A stretch of 64,000 nucleotides of DNA, from positions 112,501 through 176,500 of the forward strand of contig NW_026973669.1 of the NCBI RefSeq assembly GCF_035594125.1. Reading direction: 5' to 3'. Positions within the stretch are counted from its first letter, which is position 1, and every line of letters begins with the position of its first letter. The position numbers were made by a program, and so were the translations under genes. The notes under the pieces are model-generated. The model saw nothing but the letters and a program-made list of their open reading frames with translations, was not told the origin of the DNA and did not search any database. The stretch comes from Scylla paramamosain. Its lineage: Eukaryota; Arthropoda; Malacostraca; Decapoda; Portunidae. Positions 8,957 through 21,808 of the stretch are shown in pieces.

Positions 8957-10740
8957 ACATCCATATGAAATGAAGCAGGTGTTATCACTGTTCTTCATCG
9001 CAGAAGAATTGTTCATAGTTGTTCATTGCAGGTGAGGGAAGACAGCTGCAGGAGTGAACAGCTGCACCAGTGACAGCAGCAGCAGAGCCCCACCACAGCT
9101 GCTGTTCCTCTCCTGTTCCTCTCCTTCTCCCAGCACAGCAGCAGACAGGACACATTTCCACCATCATCTTCTTTAAATCCCGGACACTTGTGCCTTGGTA
9201 ATTTCACTGCAGCAAACCCTACATTGCTCAGGTCAACTTCCAGCTAGAATCATATAATATCTGTAGTTATTTTTCAAGATAAAGAAGGATTCAAAATATC
9301 CCAAAAAATTAAGACATTTTTTGAGCCGAAAATCCACCCGAATTTTCTGCCTGAAGCTCTCGTTTAAAATGACTCCCTCTTGGATCTTGTGTCCGACTCC
9401 AAATGTGTCCTTCAAGTGAACGGGTCTCCAGTTTGTAGTGAGACTTCCGAGCCGCCCAGACCTGTTAAGGCGAGCAGTCAATCAGATGATGAGAGTAGAC
9501 AACATCAGCAACATAATGAGAGAAAGTCACAATAATAGAGATAAAATGAAGGCACTCAAGTATTAATGAGGAAAGTAAAATAATGAGACAGTAAGGCCAT
9601 TCAAGAAATAATAGTGAATTTACTGTAGGAAGGGTCTGCTGTACTGACCATTCAAGTCTACTTGTTAAAGATGTGTTTACATTTTAAACTTTGAACTTGT
9701 TCAATTTTCTCTTGTACTATCATACATTTTAACTATTTTCTTACACCTGCCTTAACACTGAGTAGAAAGTCTCACTAATACAACTTGAATATTAATTACT
9801 CAGCCGGCAGTCTTTGCCATGATGGAGTGCGACACTGATCGGCAGTCTTTGCCATGATTGGAGTGTGACACTCTGAATCAGTACTGACATTTTTATCATT
9901 TACATTTCATTACTTTGATTACTCAACAAAATACTGCATTGTTTTTTATAACCTGCTGACTGTTTTTTATAACCTGCTGACTGGTGAAGGGACAATGTGT
10001 GTTCCTCAACGTTTAGTTCTTGCCACGTGCCGCAGCAGACTGACAGCTTCCAGTGGGCCTGTCTGAGATAATGCACCACACAACATTAGGAATAGGAACA
10101 ATTATTTCACTAAAACTTTAATTACCTGCACTAAAAACTTTGAATGAGTTATGCACTTTGTGAATTTAGGAATGTGAAACAATCAATGATTGCACTTTTT
10201 AATTTAATTACCTGCATTAAAGAGTTTGCATTAGTTACTGCATTGTTGACAGGAAGTACAAACACTTTGAGAGGCGTGACCGCCACCGCACTGCTTCATC
10301 AGCTTTCAAGCCCCGGTAATGAAACGATTCGTGTGAGGAAGAGACTGTTTCTGATGCACACACTAGTGTGTGATGTCTTCACTCATACCAAACGTTATAG
10401 TCATGGAGATATACTGCTGATATTCACAACGTCATTTTCTACGCCTTGCAAAACAGATCAATTATTTTATATTAATGAAAACTTAGCTAATTATATAATG
10501 TCGCTCATAAACAATGTGCCGTATAACTTAGATCAAGATCAAAGTTTCAATGAAGTGCGCGCCGTTTTCTCTACTTCTTGGCCAAACAGGAAAAAGTTGC
10601 TGTCTTCATGGAAACTTTAGTGACTTTTTTCTTTAGATTTGAATGGCAACATCATACAAGCCAGAAGAACAATGTATCTGCTAGGGAAACAACACCCTGA
10701 TTTTCATATTAGCTTTCAAAATTGTGAATGACAGAGCAAG
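8955..10740. other. Non-coding spacer with two short tandem duplications
   Basis: No recognised gene. CAG/CTG-rich stretch at 9045-9140. Tandem pair of about 36 bases at 9804-9877 (each copy contains CAGTCTTTGCCATGAT) and a 21-base pair at 9943-9983 (TTTTTTATAACCTGCTGACT). A 158-codon open frame at 10144-10620 resembles nothing I know and has ordinary AT-rich composition; I do not call it a gene. Confidence 0.6.
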
Positions 10741-10890
10741 GAGGAGGCAGTAAGCACCTGTTGAAATGATAATTACTCCCAGTGAGGTCTAAAGCACGGG
10801 GTGCTGTGAACCTTTCATTAAACACAGCTGAGACCTCGGTGAACGTTTTCCTTTGTGTCTCACAACACAAGGGGGCAGTCACAGCCTGCC
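10741..10890 (+). repeat. Leader module shared with 28411-28554
   Basis: About 150 bases beginning GAGGAGGCAGTA and ending CACAGCCTGCC. The same module, with two short indels, occurs at 28411-28554 directly ahead of LINE B copy B2. Here it leads into ORF1 of LINE A2, so it is probably the 5' untranslated end of A2-type elements. Confidence 0.75.
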
Positions 10891-11353
10891 ATACCTTAAT
10901 TATCAGTGGACCCGTATTGCCTCCTGAAAACTCTGATGAAAATAGTGCTGAAGTAATAATAAGAGTCATTAAAGACAACCTTCACCTCAATGTAACCCCT
11001 TCAGATATAAATGTGGCGCATCGCTTAGGTGCTAAGCGAGCACAGAACATAACTAGGCCAATTATTGTTAAGCTACACAGTAGACAAAAGAAAGCAGAAA
11101 TAATGAATGCCTGTATAACGGTTAGACCAAAACTTTATAATTATCAATGAGAGCCTCACAGCTAAACGCCGATCACTCTTCAATATGGGAAATCAGGAAA
11201 CAACATAGGGATATGTTCCAACAATGTTACACTCAAGAAGGAAAGATTTGTGTTAAACTTAAAATATCAACTCAAAAGCATATCATAACAACAGATGAGA
11301 CCTTGAATGAATTCCTAGATAAGTACCCAATACTTAAGCAACCCACAACCTAG
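10889..11353 (+). pseudogene. LINE A2 ORF1 (L1-ORF1-like RNA-binding protein), frameshifted
   Basis: Two overlapping frames (to 11150, and 11147-11353) together give about 150 residues. The first contains LIISGPVLPP, then IIRVIKDNL and INVAHRLG followed by RPIIVKLHSRQKK: an RRM-like block as in L1-type ORF1 proteins. The second (KICVKLKIS...HIITTDETLNEFL) resembles the C-terminal domain of the same family. A single indel near 11148 separates them. ORF1 proteins coat the LINE RNA. The start is uncertain because the frame runs up into the shared leader module. Confidence 0.65.
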
Positions 11354-12320
11354 GAACTTCAAAATCAAGTACTACAAGGCAAATATTTCCTACTGATATG
11401 TGACAATCATTTGTATGTTATATTATGTATGTATGTATGCATGACTTATCAATGTTCTTTCCTACTCACTCAACTTTCATCACTTCTATTTAAGTCTACC
11501 CTGATCTTTTTTACTTACACTAACCCTATTCCTTTCTATTATTCACTTCTTCTCCCTTCTACTCATCCTAACCCTGTTCCTTCGCCCCAACCTGTTTCCT
11601 TCTTACACATCCTGACCCTCTTTTTTCTACTCTTCCCAACTCTGTTTCTTTTCTACTCATTTTAACCCTTTCTTTTCTACTCATTTTAACCCTATTCTTT
11701 TCTACACTCCCCAACTCCTACCTTGTTCCTCTCTACTCTTCATAACCCTGTTTCTTTCTGCTCTCTCCAACCCTGTTCCAATCATGTTTCATTTGCTCAT
11801 TCTAACCCCGTTTCTCACTACTCACTACTACTCACTACTACTCACTACTCACTACTACTCACTACTCACTACTACTCACTAATTACTACTACTCACTACT
11901 CACTCCAATACTGTTCATATTTACTCATTCTAACACTGTTCCTGACTACTTACTCTAAACCTGTTTCTATCTGCTGACTCCATTCCTGTTCTAGCCATTC
12001 CTTACCTCAACTTTATTCCTTTCTCCAACTACCATATCTTACCATTGCTTCATATGAATTCTCTACCAATTACTAGTTTTGATAACACGGTCTTGATTTA
12101 TTTAGTTTCCTTTCACTTGATTCCTATAGTATTCACTGAGATATCTTGTCCAATATAATAGATTTATAAAAGCTGCACCTGGAGAGCCATGAACTAAGTC
12201 TTGATTTTAGTAAATCTTTCTTATTACATTTTGCTGTCTGAGTTTATTTATTTATTTATTTTTATTTTTTTATTTATTTTTTTATTTTTTTTTTTAGCCA
12301 TACTGTACAATATACATATT
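11354..12320 (+). repeat. Degenerate CT-rich minisatellite between LINE A2 ORFs
   Basis: From about 11500 to 11990 a roughly 25-35-base unit (around TTCTACTCATTCTAACCCTG) recurs with many changes. Within it, 11814-11910 is a tighter ACTACTCACT repeat. 12242-12296 is TTTA/T-rich. No coding frame is supported. Whether this spacer belongs to A2 or expanded after insertion is unknown. Confidence 0.7.
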
Positions 12321-13784
12321 ATGGAAAATTTATATAAATCACTTTATAGTGATAGCATCCATGATACAAATACACCTGCATCTACTTTTGATATTAACGT
12401 AATAAGCAAAATAAATGGACAATCAGACATTGGCTCTCTGTCTAGATACTACAATATTAATGAGTACATCTCTGAAGTAAAATATAAAGATGATGAATAC
12501 ATTAACATCGTACACATGAACATTAGATCAATCCATAAGAACTTTGATGTATTCAAAACATTCCTAAATAGTCTCCCAAAGCCTCCAGATGTTATTGCAC
12601 TCACCGAAACTTGGTTACGAGATTCTTCAAAACACTTGTATTCTCTTGATGGTTATGTCTCACATAATCTCGTGAGAACAAATAGAGAACATGGTGGCAT
12701 AACAATCTTTATTAAGGATATTTTTTCTTTTGAATTAATCGAAGAATACTGCTTTATAAATGATGATATAGAAATCTGTACAGTTAAAGTCAAAATAATA
12801 AATACCTCATATGTTATGTCAGTTGTCTACAGGCCCCATAGTAAGCATTTAGCAGTTAATGAATTCACAACTATTATCAGTCAGATATTATCAAATGACA
12901 TATTCAGATGTAGTAAAAGTATCCTACTTGGTGATCTTAATATCAACCTTCTAGAACACTCAACTCATCTTCCTACAAATACTTTTCTTAATTCTATGCA
13001 AGCCCTAAATTATTTTCCCCATATTTCTCGCCCAACAAGATTCCCAGACAATCCTGATCTTGGTCAACCCTCCTTACTTGATCAGATCTGGACAAACTTT
13101 ACTCCACCATCTTCTTCTGGCATCATCCATTTCAACCTGTCTGATCATTTGCCTATATTTATTAATATAACTTTAAATTTTACTTTAGACTATAAACATA
13201 AAATCACCTTTAGAATATGCAATGGTACAAATCATAACCTTTTTACAAATGAATTATCTAAAGTAGACTGGGATGAGATCTTTTCTCACAATACAAATGA
13301 AAACTTTAATGCCTTTCATGATAAGATCAATACATTATATTATGAATGCTTCCCTATAAAAACAAAATTCATTTCTACTAAAAGACTACAAAACCCTTGG
13401 ATCTCTAGTGGTTTACTTAATTCTATAAAGTATAAATGTACGCTTTTTAAAAACTATAAATTGGGTTTGGTATCACATTCCTTTTATAAAAACTACCGTA
13501 ATCATGTTACAAAACTTGTTAAAGATGCAAAGTCTAACTATTATCAAAATTTTTTTTGTAATTTCAGAAATGATACCAAAAAAATATGGAAAACAATAAA
13601 TCAGATTAGAAATACTTCTAACTTGAAGCACGACAAAACAACCCTACAGTATAATAACTCAACTTTAGATAAGCCCCTTGACATAGCTGAGGCGTTTAAT
13701 AACTACTTTTGCAGCATTGCTCCAGAACTAAGTGATAAACTACCTAACTCTCACATAAAACCCAACCCATTATCTAAAAGCTAA
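12321..13784 (+). pseudogene. LINE A2 ORF2, endonuclease domain and linker
   Basis: The frame is open from 12201, but the first 40 codons are T-rich low complexity; I take the ATG at 12321 (MENLYKSLY). APE-type endonuclease motifs: VHMNIRSIHKNFD near residue 65, LTETWLRDS with the catalytic glutamate, GGITIFI, VVYRPHS, ILLGDLNINLL, and FNLSDHLPIFI (the SDH catalytic block) near residue 290. A linker with NPWISSGL and KTIN leads toward the reverse transcriptase. The frame ends at a UAA at 13782 that follows a frameshift; the reverse transcriptase continues in another frame from 13798. Confidence 0.87.
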
Positions 13785-13797
13785 TTTTCAAAATTCT

Positions 13798-15313
13798 ATG
13801 CTGTTGCCTGCAATATCTACTTATGATACCATAAATATTATAAAATCACTAAAAAATAAAAACTCTAGTGTAAATGAGATTTCAGTTAAAGTACTAAAAC
13901 ATAATTCTGATATATTTTCCATACCGTTGACCACCCTCTTTAACCACTCTATCTCAACAGGGACTTTCCCTTATACGAGTATATTAAAAAAAGCTAGAGT
14001 CATTCCTATCCCGAAAACTGGCCCGAGTAATTATCCTAAAAACTACCGCCCAATCTCAAACCTCAGTATTTTCTCAAAAATCTTTGAATCCCTGATGAAA
14101 AATTTCCTGATAAGCTATCTAGAAAAAAATAAGATCCTAAATCAAACACAATTTGGATTTAGACGCAATCATAACACTTTCCAAGCACTAAATCTCTTTT
14201 CTTCAGACATTTACTCAGCTCTCGACAACAAGCTATCAGTCCTGTCTGTATTCATTGACTTTTCCAAGGCTTTTGATACTGTAAATCATAAAATTCTTTT
14301 AGACAAATTATATCATTATGACATTCGTGGTCCCATCCACTCATGGTTTACAGATTACCTAACCAACAGAACCCAATAAACTGTATTTGAAGGTGAATTT
14401 TCCACATTAAAAAACAATCACCTTGGAGTTCCTCAAGGCAGTATCCTAGGCCCAATTCTTTTTTTGCTTTACATAAATGACATATCTGATATATTTACAC
14501 ACTCCAAAACCATCTTATTTGCTGACGACATGACACTTTACTTAACCGGTCCTCACCCAGAACAATTGATTACAACAGTAAATACAGAACTACATCAGTT
14601 ATACCGATGGTGCATATCCAATAGACTTACCATTAATACCGATAAAACATACTTTATGTTGTTTTCATTAAAAAAAATATCACCATCTACCTCCACTCCA
14701 GATCAATAATAATAATATCTCAAGATCCTCACACATTAAATTCCTTGGTGTAACCTATGACGATTCCATGACCTTTAAACTTCACATTGAAAATCTCACC
14801 CTACGAATATCCAGACATATTGCCTTACTCCATCAGAGTAAAGACTTAATGCCTCCATACGTACTGAAGTGTATTTATTATGCTCACATCTACCCACTAC
14901 TTGCCTATTGCAATCCAATATGGTGCACCACTTATCCTACCTATCTGATACCACTTCAACTCCAACTTAAAAAAATTGTTAGAATAATCACAAATAGCAC
15001 GTACTTAGAACATACACGACTCCTATTTAAACAAACTCAGTTGCTAAGACTAGAGGACATAACAAAAATGGCTATATCCATTCAAATGTATAAAAAAATG
15101 TATTCTATGCAAAACGATGCCCCCATCCATAATCATGATACACGTCACTGTGACCAACTACGTCCTCCTCCCCATCGCATCTCAAAGTACCGTCAATCTA
15201 CATTATACTTAGGACCTGTTTACTGGAACGATATCCCTCCTAACATTAGAAATTCACCCTCTGTAGCTACCTTCAAAAACAAACTAAAACAACACATAAT
15301 AAGTAACTACTAA
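13798..15313 (+). pseudogene. LINE A2 ORF2, reverse transcriptase (one stop, one frameshift)
   Basis: Motifs in order: KKARVIPIPKTG and NYRPISNLSIFSKIFE at the fingers, TQFGFRRNHNT, FIDFSKAFDTVNH (motif A) near 14255, an in-frame UAA at 14377-14379 (probably from a CAA codon), then LGVPQGSILGPILF (motif B), and LFADDMTLYL (motif C, FADD) at about 14515. A frameshift near 14715, next to an AAT run, leads to the C-terminal part (14768-15313) ending in the VYWNDIPPNIRNSPS...FKNKLKQHI pattern usual for these elements. Catalytic aspartates are intact. Confidence 0.9.
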
Positions 15314-16044
<731 letters not shown>

Positions 16045-16068
16045 AATAAATGTTCAATGTTCAATGTT
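16045..16068 (+). repeat. 3'-terminal heptamer repeats of LINE A2
   Basis: Three copies of an AATGTTC-type heptamer end the element. LINE B copy B1 starts at the next bases. Confidence 0.7.
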
Positions 16069-17325
16069 CTAAAGACCGCTCTCTTTCTCCACACAAAATT
16101 ACAAGCATCTATAACACACACACCTTTCACTGAAAATTCAAAATTATCATGGCGACTCAGCGACACCAGGCTCGGAGTCCCTGCCCATCTGGGGAGAGAA
16201 CCACAAATGTCCCCAGGTTAGACTGCTCTTCTGATAACGACCCTTTAAGTGTCTTGACACCTCACTTTTTCTTCATAAACTTCTGCAACATTCACGTTGA
16301 ATCTGTAGAACATTACCTCTACTCAACTATGCCTCATCTTCTCTTCCTCACTGAAACACAGGTAGGTGTCTGAGGCAACTGACAGTAGCCCGTTTTCTAT
16401 TCCCTCCTACTTTATCTATCCTCATTTTCGATCCAAAGCTGGATGTTGCGTTTATGTGCTCAACGACTTAACCTGCTCTCGTGCCCACGCTCTTGAATCT
16501 TCCGAGTTTTCCACCATCTGGCTACGACTACAGAGTCACTCGAACTAAATTTACCTGTGCTGTGTATACTACTCTCACCTAACAACTCCTCTGACTATAA
16601 GAAATTCTTTGACTACTTAACTTCCAAAGTGGAGTACATTCTGTGACCCTCTTCCCTTTTGCAGAGATCTCCATTCTTGGAGACTTCAATGGCGTTTTGC
16701 CTCTGCTAGTTGGGGAAACCTGAGGGGGTATTTTGCGGATTTTCCCTGGAATGACTACTGCTTCCGTGTCAGAGACCCATCTTTGAGTGCCGAGCGCATA
16801 ACAGAGATGATACTGTCTGGCATGGAGGCGTACATTCCTTTCTCTTTTTCTCGACCTAAACCTTCCAAACCCTGGTTTAACACAACCTGTTCTCGTGCTA
16901 TACATGATAGAGAGGTGGTCCACAAAAAGGTATTTAACCTTTCAATCACCAGAATCTCATGCACTTTATATTTCTGCCCGGAACCGTGCCAAGTCTTTTC
17001 TCCATCTAGCCAAAAACTCTTTTATTAATATACACTTTATATTTCTGCCCGGAACCGTGCCAAGTCTTTTTCTCCAACTAGCCAAAAACTCCTTTATTAA
17101 CAGTGTCAAAATCTTTCAAGATCTAACTCCCCTCGTGACTTCTGGCATCTAGCCAAAAATATCTATAACAAACAACTTTGCTTCTTCTTCTTTCCCTCCT
17201 TTATTTCAACCAGATGGCACCACTCCTATCACATCTATTTCTAAAGCTGAACTCTTCGTTCAAACCTTTGCTAAAAACTCTACCTTGGACGATTCAAGAC
17301 TTTTTCCTCCCACTCCTCCACTAGA
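16069..17325 (+). mobile_element. LINE B copy B1: 5' half, internally deleted
   Basis: Starts with the same 5' sequence as copy B2 (CTAAAGAC...CACACAAAATTACAAGC). It encodes degenerate pieces of the endonuclease (MATQ..., FCNIHVE, TETQ, ILGDFN). The frame then jumps from GDFN to the RFASASWG region, a deletion of roughly 250-280 bases. A 71-base tandem duplication follows at 16962-17104. The copy ends within the linker at about 17325. It lacks the reverse transcriptase and the 3' end, which is unusual for LINEs and points to later deletion. Confidence 0.8.
16962..17104 (+). repeat. 71-bp tandem duplication inside B1
   Basis: Copies start at 16962 and 17033 (CACTTTATATTTCTGCCCGG) and differ at a few sites. 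Absent from the other B copies, so it arose after insertion. Confidence 0.85.
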
Positions 17326-18664
17326 GTAGGCATGACAAAGGTGACTGTCAGTATACACTGAGCCAGCTGGTACAGTTTATAAATATTAATATAATAATGT
17401 TATAATAATACTCTGCCACTTTGTTTACAAGTGACAATAGAACCTCTCGTTCTTCAGACTGTTCTTGTCACATAACAGCTTCAAACCCAATCCTGAAATA
17501 CTGAACCAACATGAACCACCTCTGCTATCAAGTAGTCAGCATTGTGAAGGGCTGTACAGTTCCTTATCTCACTAAATAATACTTCTTTCTGATCCAATCT
17601 ATCTGTCTGTCTGCTGCCATGGCTTGACCTGCTCTTCTTTCATCTGTAGCTTCCATTGTGTCTGCCGTCTCCCTGCATCCTCTTGTCCACCACACCATCC
17701 TCTCTTGTCTATCTGCTGCCACTGTGTCTAGAAAAAAATGTTTTCTGCCAAACCTTGAACTACTACAACATGAACCACCTGTGGTCTAATCTTTCTCCAG
17801 CATTTCTTCTGTCCACTGTCACTGTCTGAACCATTCACCTAACACACCATTCATTCTGCCGCGGTCATTCCTCCCTGATGCTCTTCTCTTTCTCCTCATC
17901 TCAGCGTGGTGGCAGCACAGGCCTCGGCACTCCCTGGCACCACGGCAGGTGTTGGTTCAAGTCCTGGCAGTGTCACTTCGCTGCTGTATTGTTTTGTGCA
18001 GAGGATGATGCTACGTTTTTCAGCACTTAGTGTAGAATTTATTTTTGTTTGACGTTATTTGTGGTGGTAAGGCATTTCCATTATATAGTGGTATATATTC
18101 TGGGAAATAAAGAATTAGCAATACTAAGACATGCTTGAACAACACTCACCAGTGTGGAAGACTTGTCAGGGAGTGGCTGCAGTGGCTTCACTTGAAGCAC
18201 GACCATGTTCTCCTCAACCCTTGGAAAAAGAACAATTTATCTGAAATGGAGATACAAAGATATTGGGAAAAATTTAAGTGAGACGCTGCAAAGAGTAGCT
18301 GAGTGTACGCGTCGTCATCAAGAGGAGGGGCTCTGCAATGAAACAGTAAGACACTCGTGAAGGCTACTATCTTTTCTCAAGAGAAGTGTGTGTCGTGTGT
18401 GTTAACAACGTCAGGCGCGCAAACATTTTTTTGCATCAACGGGGTTGTACGATCCGGACATGAAAAAAGTTTTTTTTTCTTATAATTTTCTACATTTTTT
18501 TTTTCCACTTTTGTTATATGTAACGTTTTGATAAAGAAAAATCCCCTTATGTAATGAGGTCTTCTGTTATGAAATTCCACTGTTTCGCCCGCCGCGAGAC
18601 ATGTACGAAAATGTTTTTTTTTTTTTTTTTTCCTTTTTTCCTTTTTTTTCTGACATACCCGTTC
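17326..18664. other. Spacer, no gene recognised
   Basis: Mixed-composition DNA. A phrase around ACATGAACCACCT recurs at 17509 and 17768. The only structured item is the possible tRNA-derived segment at 17905-17975. T-rich runs occur at 18466-18510 and 18615-18650. Confidence 0.5.
17905..17975 (+). repeat. Possible tRNA-derived SINE head
   Basis: GTGGTGGCAGCACAGG (box A-like) is followed about 40 bases later by GGTTCAAGTCC at 17950-17960, an exact fit to the box B consensus. The T stem does not pair well, so it is not a functional tRNA gene. A SINE promoter relic is the best guess; chance remains possible. Confidence 0.25.
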
Positions 18665-18797
18665 TTCTTCAGTCTCCTATGAATATCTACGGTTCTTTTG
18701 CTGCGTACTTCTTCAGTCTCCTATGAATATCTACGGTTCTTTTGCTGCGTACTTCTTCAGTCTCCTATGAATATCTACGGTTCTTTTGCTGCGTACA
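18665..18797 (+). repeat. 44-bp tandem repeat, three copies
   Basis: The unit contains CAGTCTCCTATGAATATC and starts at 18671, 18715 and 18759 by that mark. Copies are nearly identical, so the array is recent. Confidence 0.92.
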
Positions 18798-20218
18798 ACA
18801 TTAGAGAGCACGAAATTTTAGGTCTATTTTCTCATTTATATGCGAAAAATAAAAATAATTTTTTCGTAATTCTAGCAAATAGTCAATGTGTCTGCATTAG
18901 ATATCTTTTGCATTAATATCTTAAAAATAAACAGTTAAACACTGGTTTTTATCTAAAAATATGGCGAAATATAACAAATATTGTTTTCACCCGCCTTCCC
19001 CCCCACCCCCCACCTCCGCCGGTAATTACGGGTGAAATCATGAATAGCTTTAGGCCTATGTACAAAACCAATCGGAGTAACTAAATCAATGTCTTCTTTT
19101 TCAACATATTCTGATGTATATATGTGAATTTCAAGTCCTTAGCTGCAATAGGTGAATTATATATATAGTCACCCCTTAAACTCCGAGATATATTAAAATG
19201 GCGGATTTTAGCATATAAAAATTATCTCCGTTGTCATTGCTGTTACACATATATGGGCTATTGCGGCTTATGAAACTGTGAGAGGCGAACAAAGTCTGCT
19301 GTCGTAATTTTCGTTTGGAGTTAATTTAGATTTGACATATTTGAAAGTCTATTTTTTTACTTTTTCATCGAAAAAAATAATACCGTAAAAAAAAAAAAAA
19401 CGATAGCAGACATTGTTCTACCATCCTTCCTGACCAAAATACTTTTTAAATGAATTGGTCAATAAATGAGGGAGGAGATACGAGTTGAATACGAGTTGAA
19501 CATAGACAATCTAACATAGGATTAGTGATCCTTCAACCTCCCTCAAGTGTATGAATAAAGGTAATTAGTTACTTCGATGTGCAAAGAATGTAATTTGTAA
19601 AGATTATTCGAGAATAAATGAATAAATTATTTATATGACCTTGTGTCCAGCCAATGTTTGTAGGTGTTAAGGTGAAAACCACGATGTGGGGTGACATTAG
19701 TATTGTCAAGTGTCTTTGTAAGGTACTCACACTAAAGTTTTCATTTGCTTAAATCAATCAAGGTCTGGTGATGATAAAAAAAAAAAAAAAAAAAAAAGAT
19801 AAAAAAAAAAAAAAAAAAAAAAAAAATTGCATCCTGTGCACTCTATCCTATGTACGCCTTCGTTTCACTCTGGAATGCACATCTTTATATATTGTGCTGC
19901 ATTCACACTCCCATATTTCAACATAAAATAAATAAATAAATAAATAAATAAATAACAATCACAACAAAAAAGTGACCAATAAAAAAAAAATGAAAAAAAA
20001 GCTACAAACACAGGTGTGAGGTACATTTCTCCGTTAACCTCCAAGATAACCACAGAACTGGTCTTCAGGAAAAAAATAAATAAACACTATCACTCATGTA
20101 GAGCACAGCGTTACACCACAAAAAAAAAAAATAAATAAATAAATAAATAAATAAAAACTAGCAGCAGACCGAGGAGGGTTCCTATCTATAGCAAGTGACT
20201 CCTAACTAAACTAGCTAG
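18798..20218. other. AT-rich spacer with a small hairpin and A-rich tracts
   Basis: No gene seen. 19287-19304 and 19401-19418 are 18-base inverted arms (16 of 18 paired). Poly(A) runs lie at 19770-19825; AAAT repeats at 19925-19952 and 20131-20154. Confidence 0.6.
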
Positions 20219-20901
20219 CTAACCAAAACCAAGGATCCCGGAAGTGCTTATCTTGGTTCTTGCAGGTGGATGATGTCCGGGTAGCAGTCGGGAGCAGGTG
20301 GGTGTCCAGGTGAGGTGGATGGCTGAGTGTAGGCGACCACGTGGCCTTCGCTGGCTAGAAGCAGGAGTCAAGGTGGTGATGATATGTATTTCTGGAGTCT
20401 GCAGGACTATGCCTAGCGTCCTCCACGACCTTGTGGAGTTGTATGGGGTCACCTCGCCACTTCAGGGATGACCTGGGCTGACCGCGTCTCACCCAGGGTC
20501 TTGATTGTCTCGTCGTTTCCTCTCCTTTTCATCTCTTCCTTTCTTCATTCCGTTCTCAGCTCTCCTCTAGGCTCTCTCTTGTACTTACTGGCGAGATATG
20601 ACCCCGTGTCCTGGCTGCGGGTGCCTCACTCCACGAGGATCGAGGGCAACACCACAGCTCAGAGGCTAACCACCGACGTCTTGTTTCTGTGCATGTCAGG
20701 GCAGGAAGAGAACGAGGGTGGTTGCTTGGGCAGGAAGACAGCGCTAATGTTCCTCCGCGCTGTATTTGGCCACCGCTGATTGCCCATGGTGAGTTTTCGC
20801 ACTACTTAATTCTTCAAGGTTCCTCCTAGTCCCTATCTACTCTTCCTGCATCTAAATCACATTCTTCTCGGCCTAGTTCTGGTGTCCTTATAGCACCACG
20901 T
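20219..20901. other. GC-rich spacer upstream of an LTR
   Basis: No domain recognised in short open frames on either strand (20219-20452 minus, 20468-20779 plus). The base composition is like that of the adjacent LTR, so this may be part of another retroelement. Confidence 0.4.
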
Positions 20902-21167
20902 TGTTGTGGCGCTGGAGTGTGTCAATGGCAACGGTGGCAGTAATGAAGATGCTTTGCAACGCTGCAGAAGCTACAAACCGTGTAACTGCGAAAGCTACAA
21001 AACCCATACGGATGAACGGGCGCTGGTTGGCTGGAGCGTCAACCAACCAGAGGCGAGCCGAAGTTATGAGAGACCTGCTCTTGGAATGAGAGGAGAGGTG
21101 GAGCTTAAGATCTCAAGAGAGCAGGCCTGTGTTGCTTCGCATTTCCACGAGACTCGGCCCTGGTTAC

Positions 21168-21325
21168 GTGCTCTCACCCTGGACTGTGCCTGTAGCTTGG
21201 ACAGAGGGTGATAGAGACGTGTGGGTAAAGTGCTCTCACCCTGGACTGTGCCTGGAGCTTGGACAGTGGGTGATGGAGACGTGGTGGCTACGTGCACCCT
21301 GGACTGTGCAGACAGTGGGTGCCGG
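21168..21325 (+). repeat. 62-bp tandem repeats in the LTR
   Basis: Units start at 21168, 21230 and 21292 (last partial), each containing CACCCTGGACTGTGC. Tandem repeats in U3 often hold enhancer elements; here that is inference. Confidence 0.9.
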
Positions 21326-21531
21326 ATCGCGGTGGTTGAGACGTGTGTCGTGAACGTGCTTACACTGGCGGACTGTGGGTGTGTGTGATGCTGCACGCTG
21401 TGGGTAGTGAGGGCGTGGTGTGCCCCGCCCTGACTCGAGTGACAAGTGTACTGTGCGCCCTGGGCTACTATTGAGTGTAACCTGTACTGTTGTTATGTGT
21501 GCCTTGTATTGCTGTGTGCCCTGTTCCTGTA

Positions 21532-21537
21532 AATAAA
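21532..21537 (+). promoter_or_regulatory. Polyadenylation signal of the LTR
   Basis: AATAAA followed by a GT-rich downstream element (GTGACGTGTTGTGTGTG). Confidence 0.6.
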
Positions 21538-21794
21538 GTGACGTGTTGTGTGTGCCCGAGTATCTCATTATCCTGCCCCCCCCCTCCGTAGTGTAGTCGA
21601 GTCGGCGTGAAAGCGTGCGCCTGCCTCGTCCCTTCGCTAGCCAACTTACCCTGAGGGCGGTGGAGCCCTGTTATGTGTGAGCAACTGCCCCTGGATACCT
21701 GCTGTGATGTAAGTGAAGGCGCTGAGGGACGCCGCCATAACAACTAGTATCGAGGAGTGGGATTCCTGAAGGCGCTGCTGGCACCACAACAATT

Positions 21795-21808
21795 TGGTGT
21801 CAGGAGTG
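21795..21808 (+). promoter_or_regulatory. tRNA-Leu-type primer binding site
   Basis: TGGTGTCAGGAGTG begins three bases after the LTR end. It is complementary to the 3' end expected for animal tRNA-Leu including CCA (CACTCCTGACACCA). This supports reverse transcription primed by tRNA-Leu. Confidence 0.6.

Larger units (their letters stand above)
20902..21791 (+). mobile_element. Long terminal repeat of an LTR retrotransposon
   Basis: An 890-bp block starting TGTTGTGGCGC and ending GCACCACAACA; the 8 terminal bases are inverted copies (TGTTGTGG / CCACAACA), with the TG...CA ends of LTRs. It has AATAAA at 21532-21537 followed by a GT-rich stretch, as expected for the R/U5 part. A primer binding site follows three bases later. 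A 62-bp tandem repeat lies in the upstream half. Because PBS follows and no matching target duplication flanks it, this is a 5' LTR with the start of the internal region, not a solo LTR. No gag or pol is seen downstream. Family (Ty3 or other) cannot be told. Confidence 0.7.

Noticed and set aside
10144..10620. 158-codon open frame on the plus strand
   Set aside because: No recognised domain, AT-rich codons like the background, no splice or promoter signal; could be a relic but unsupported.
17905..17975. tRNA gene
   Set aside because: Box B fits but the T arm and acceptor stem do not pair; kept only as a low-confidence SINE head.
18665..18797. Possible CRISPR-like array
   Set aside because: Direct 44-bp tandem repeats with no spacers, in a eukaryotic context.
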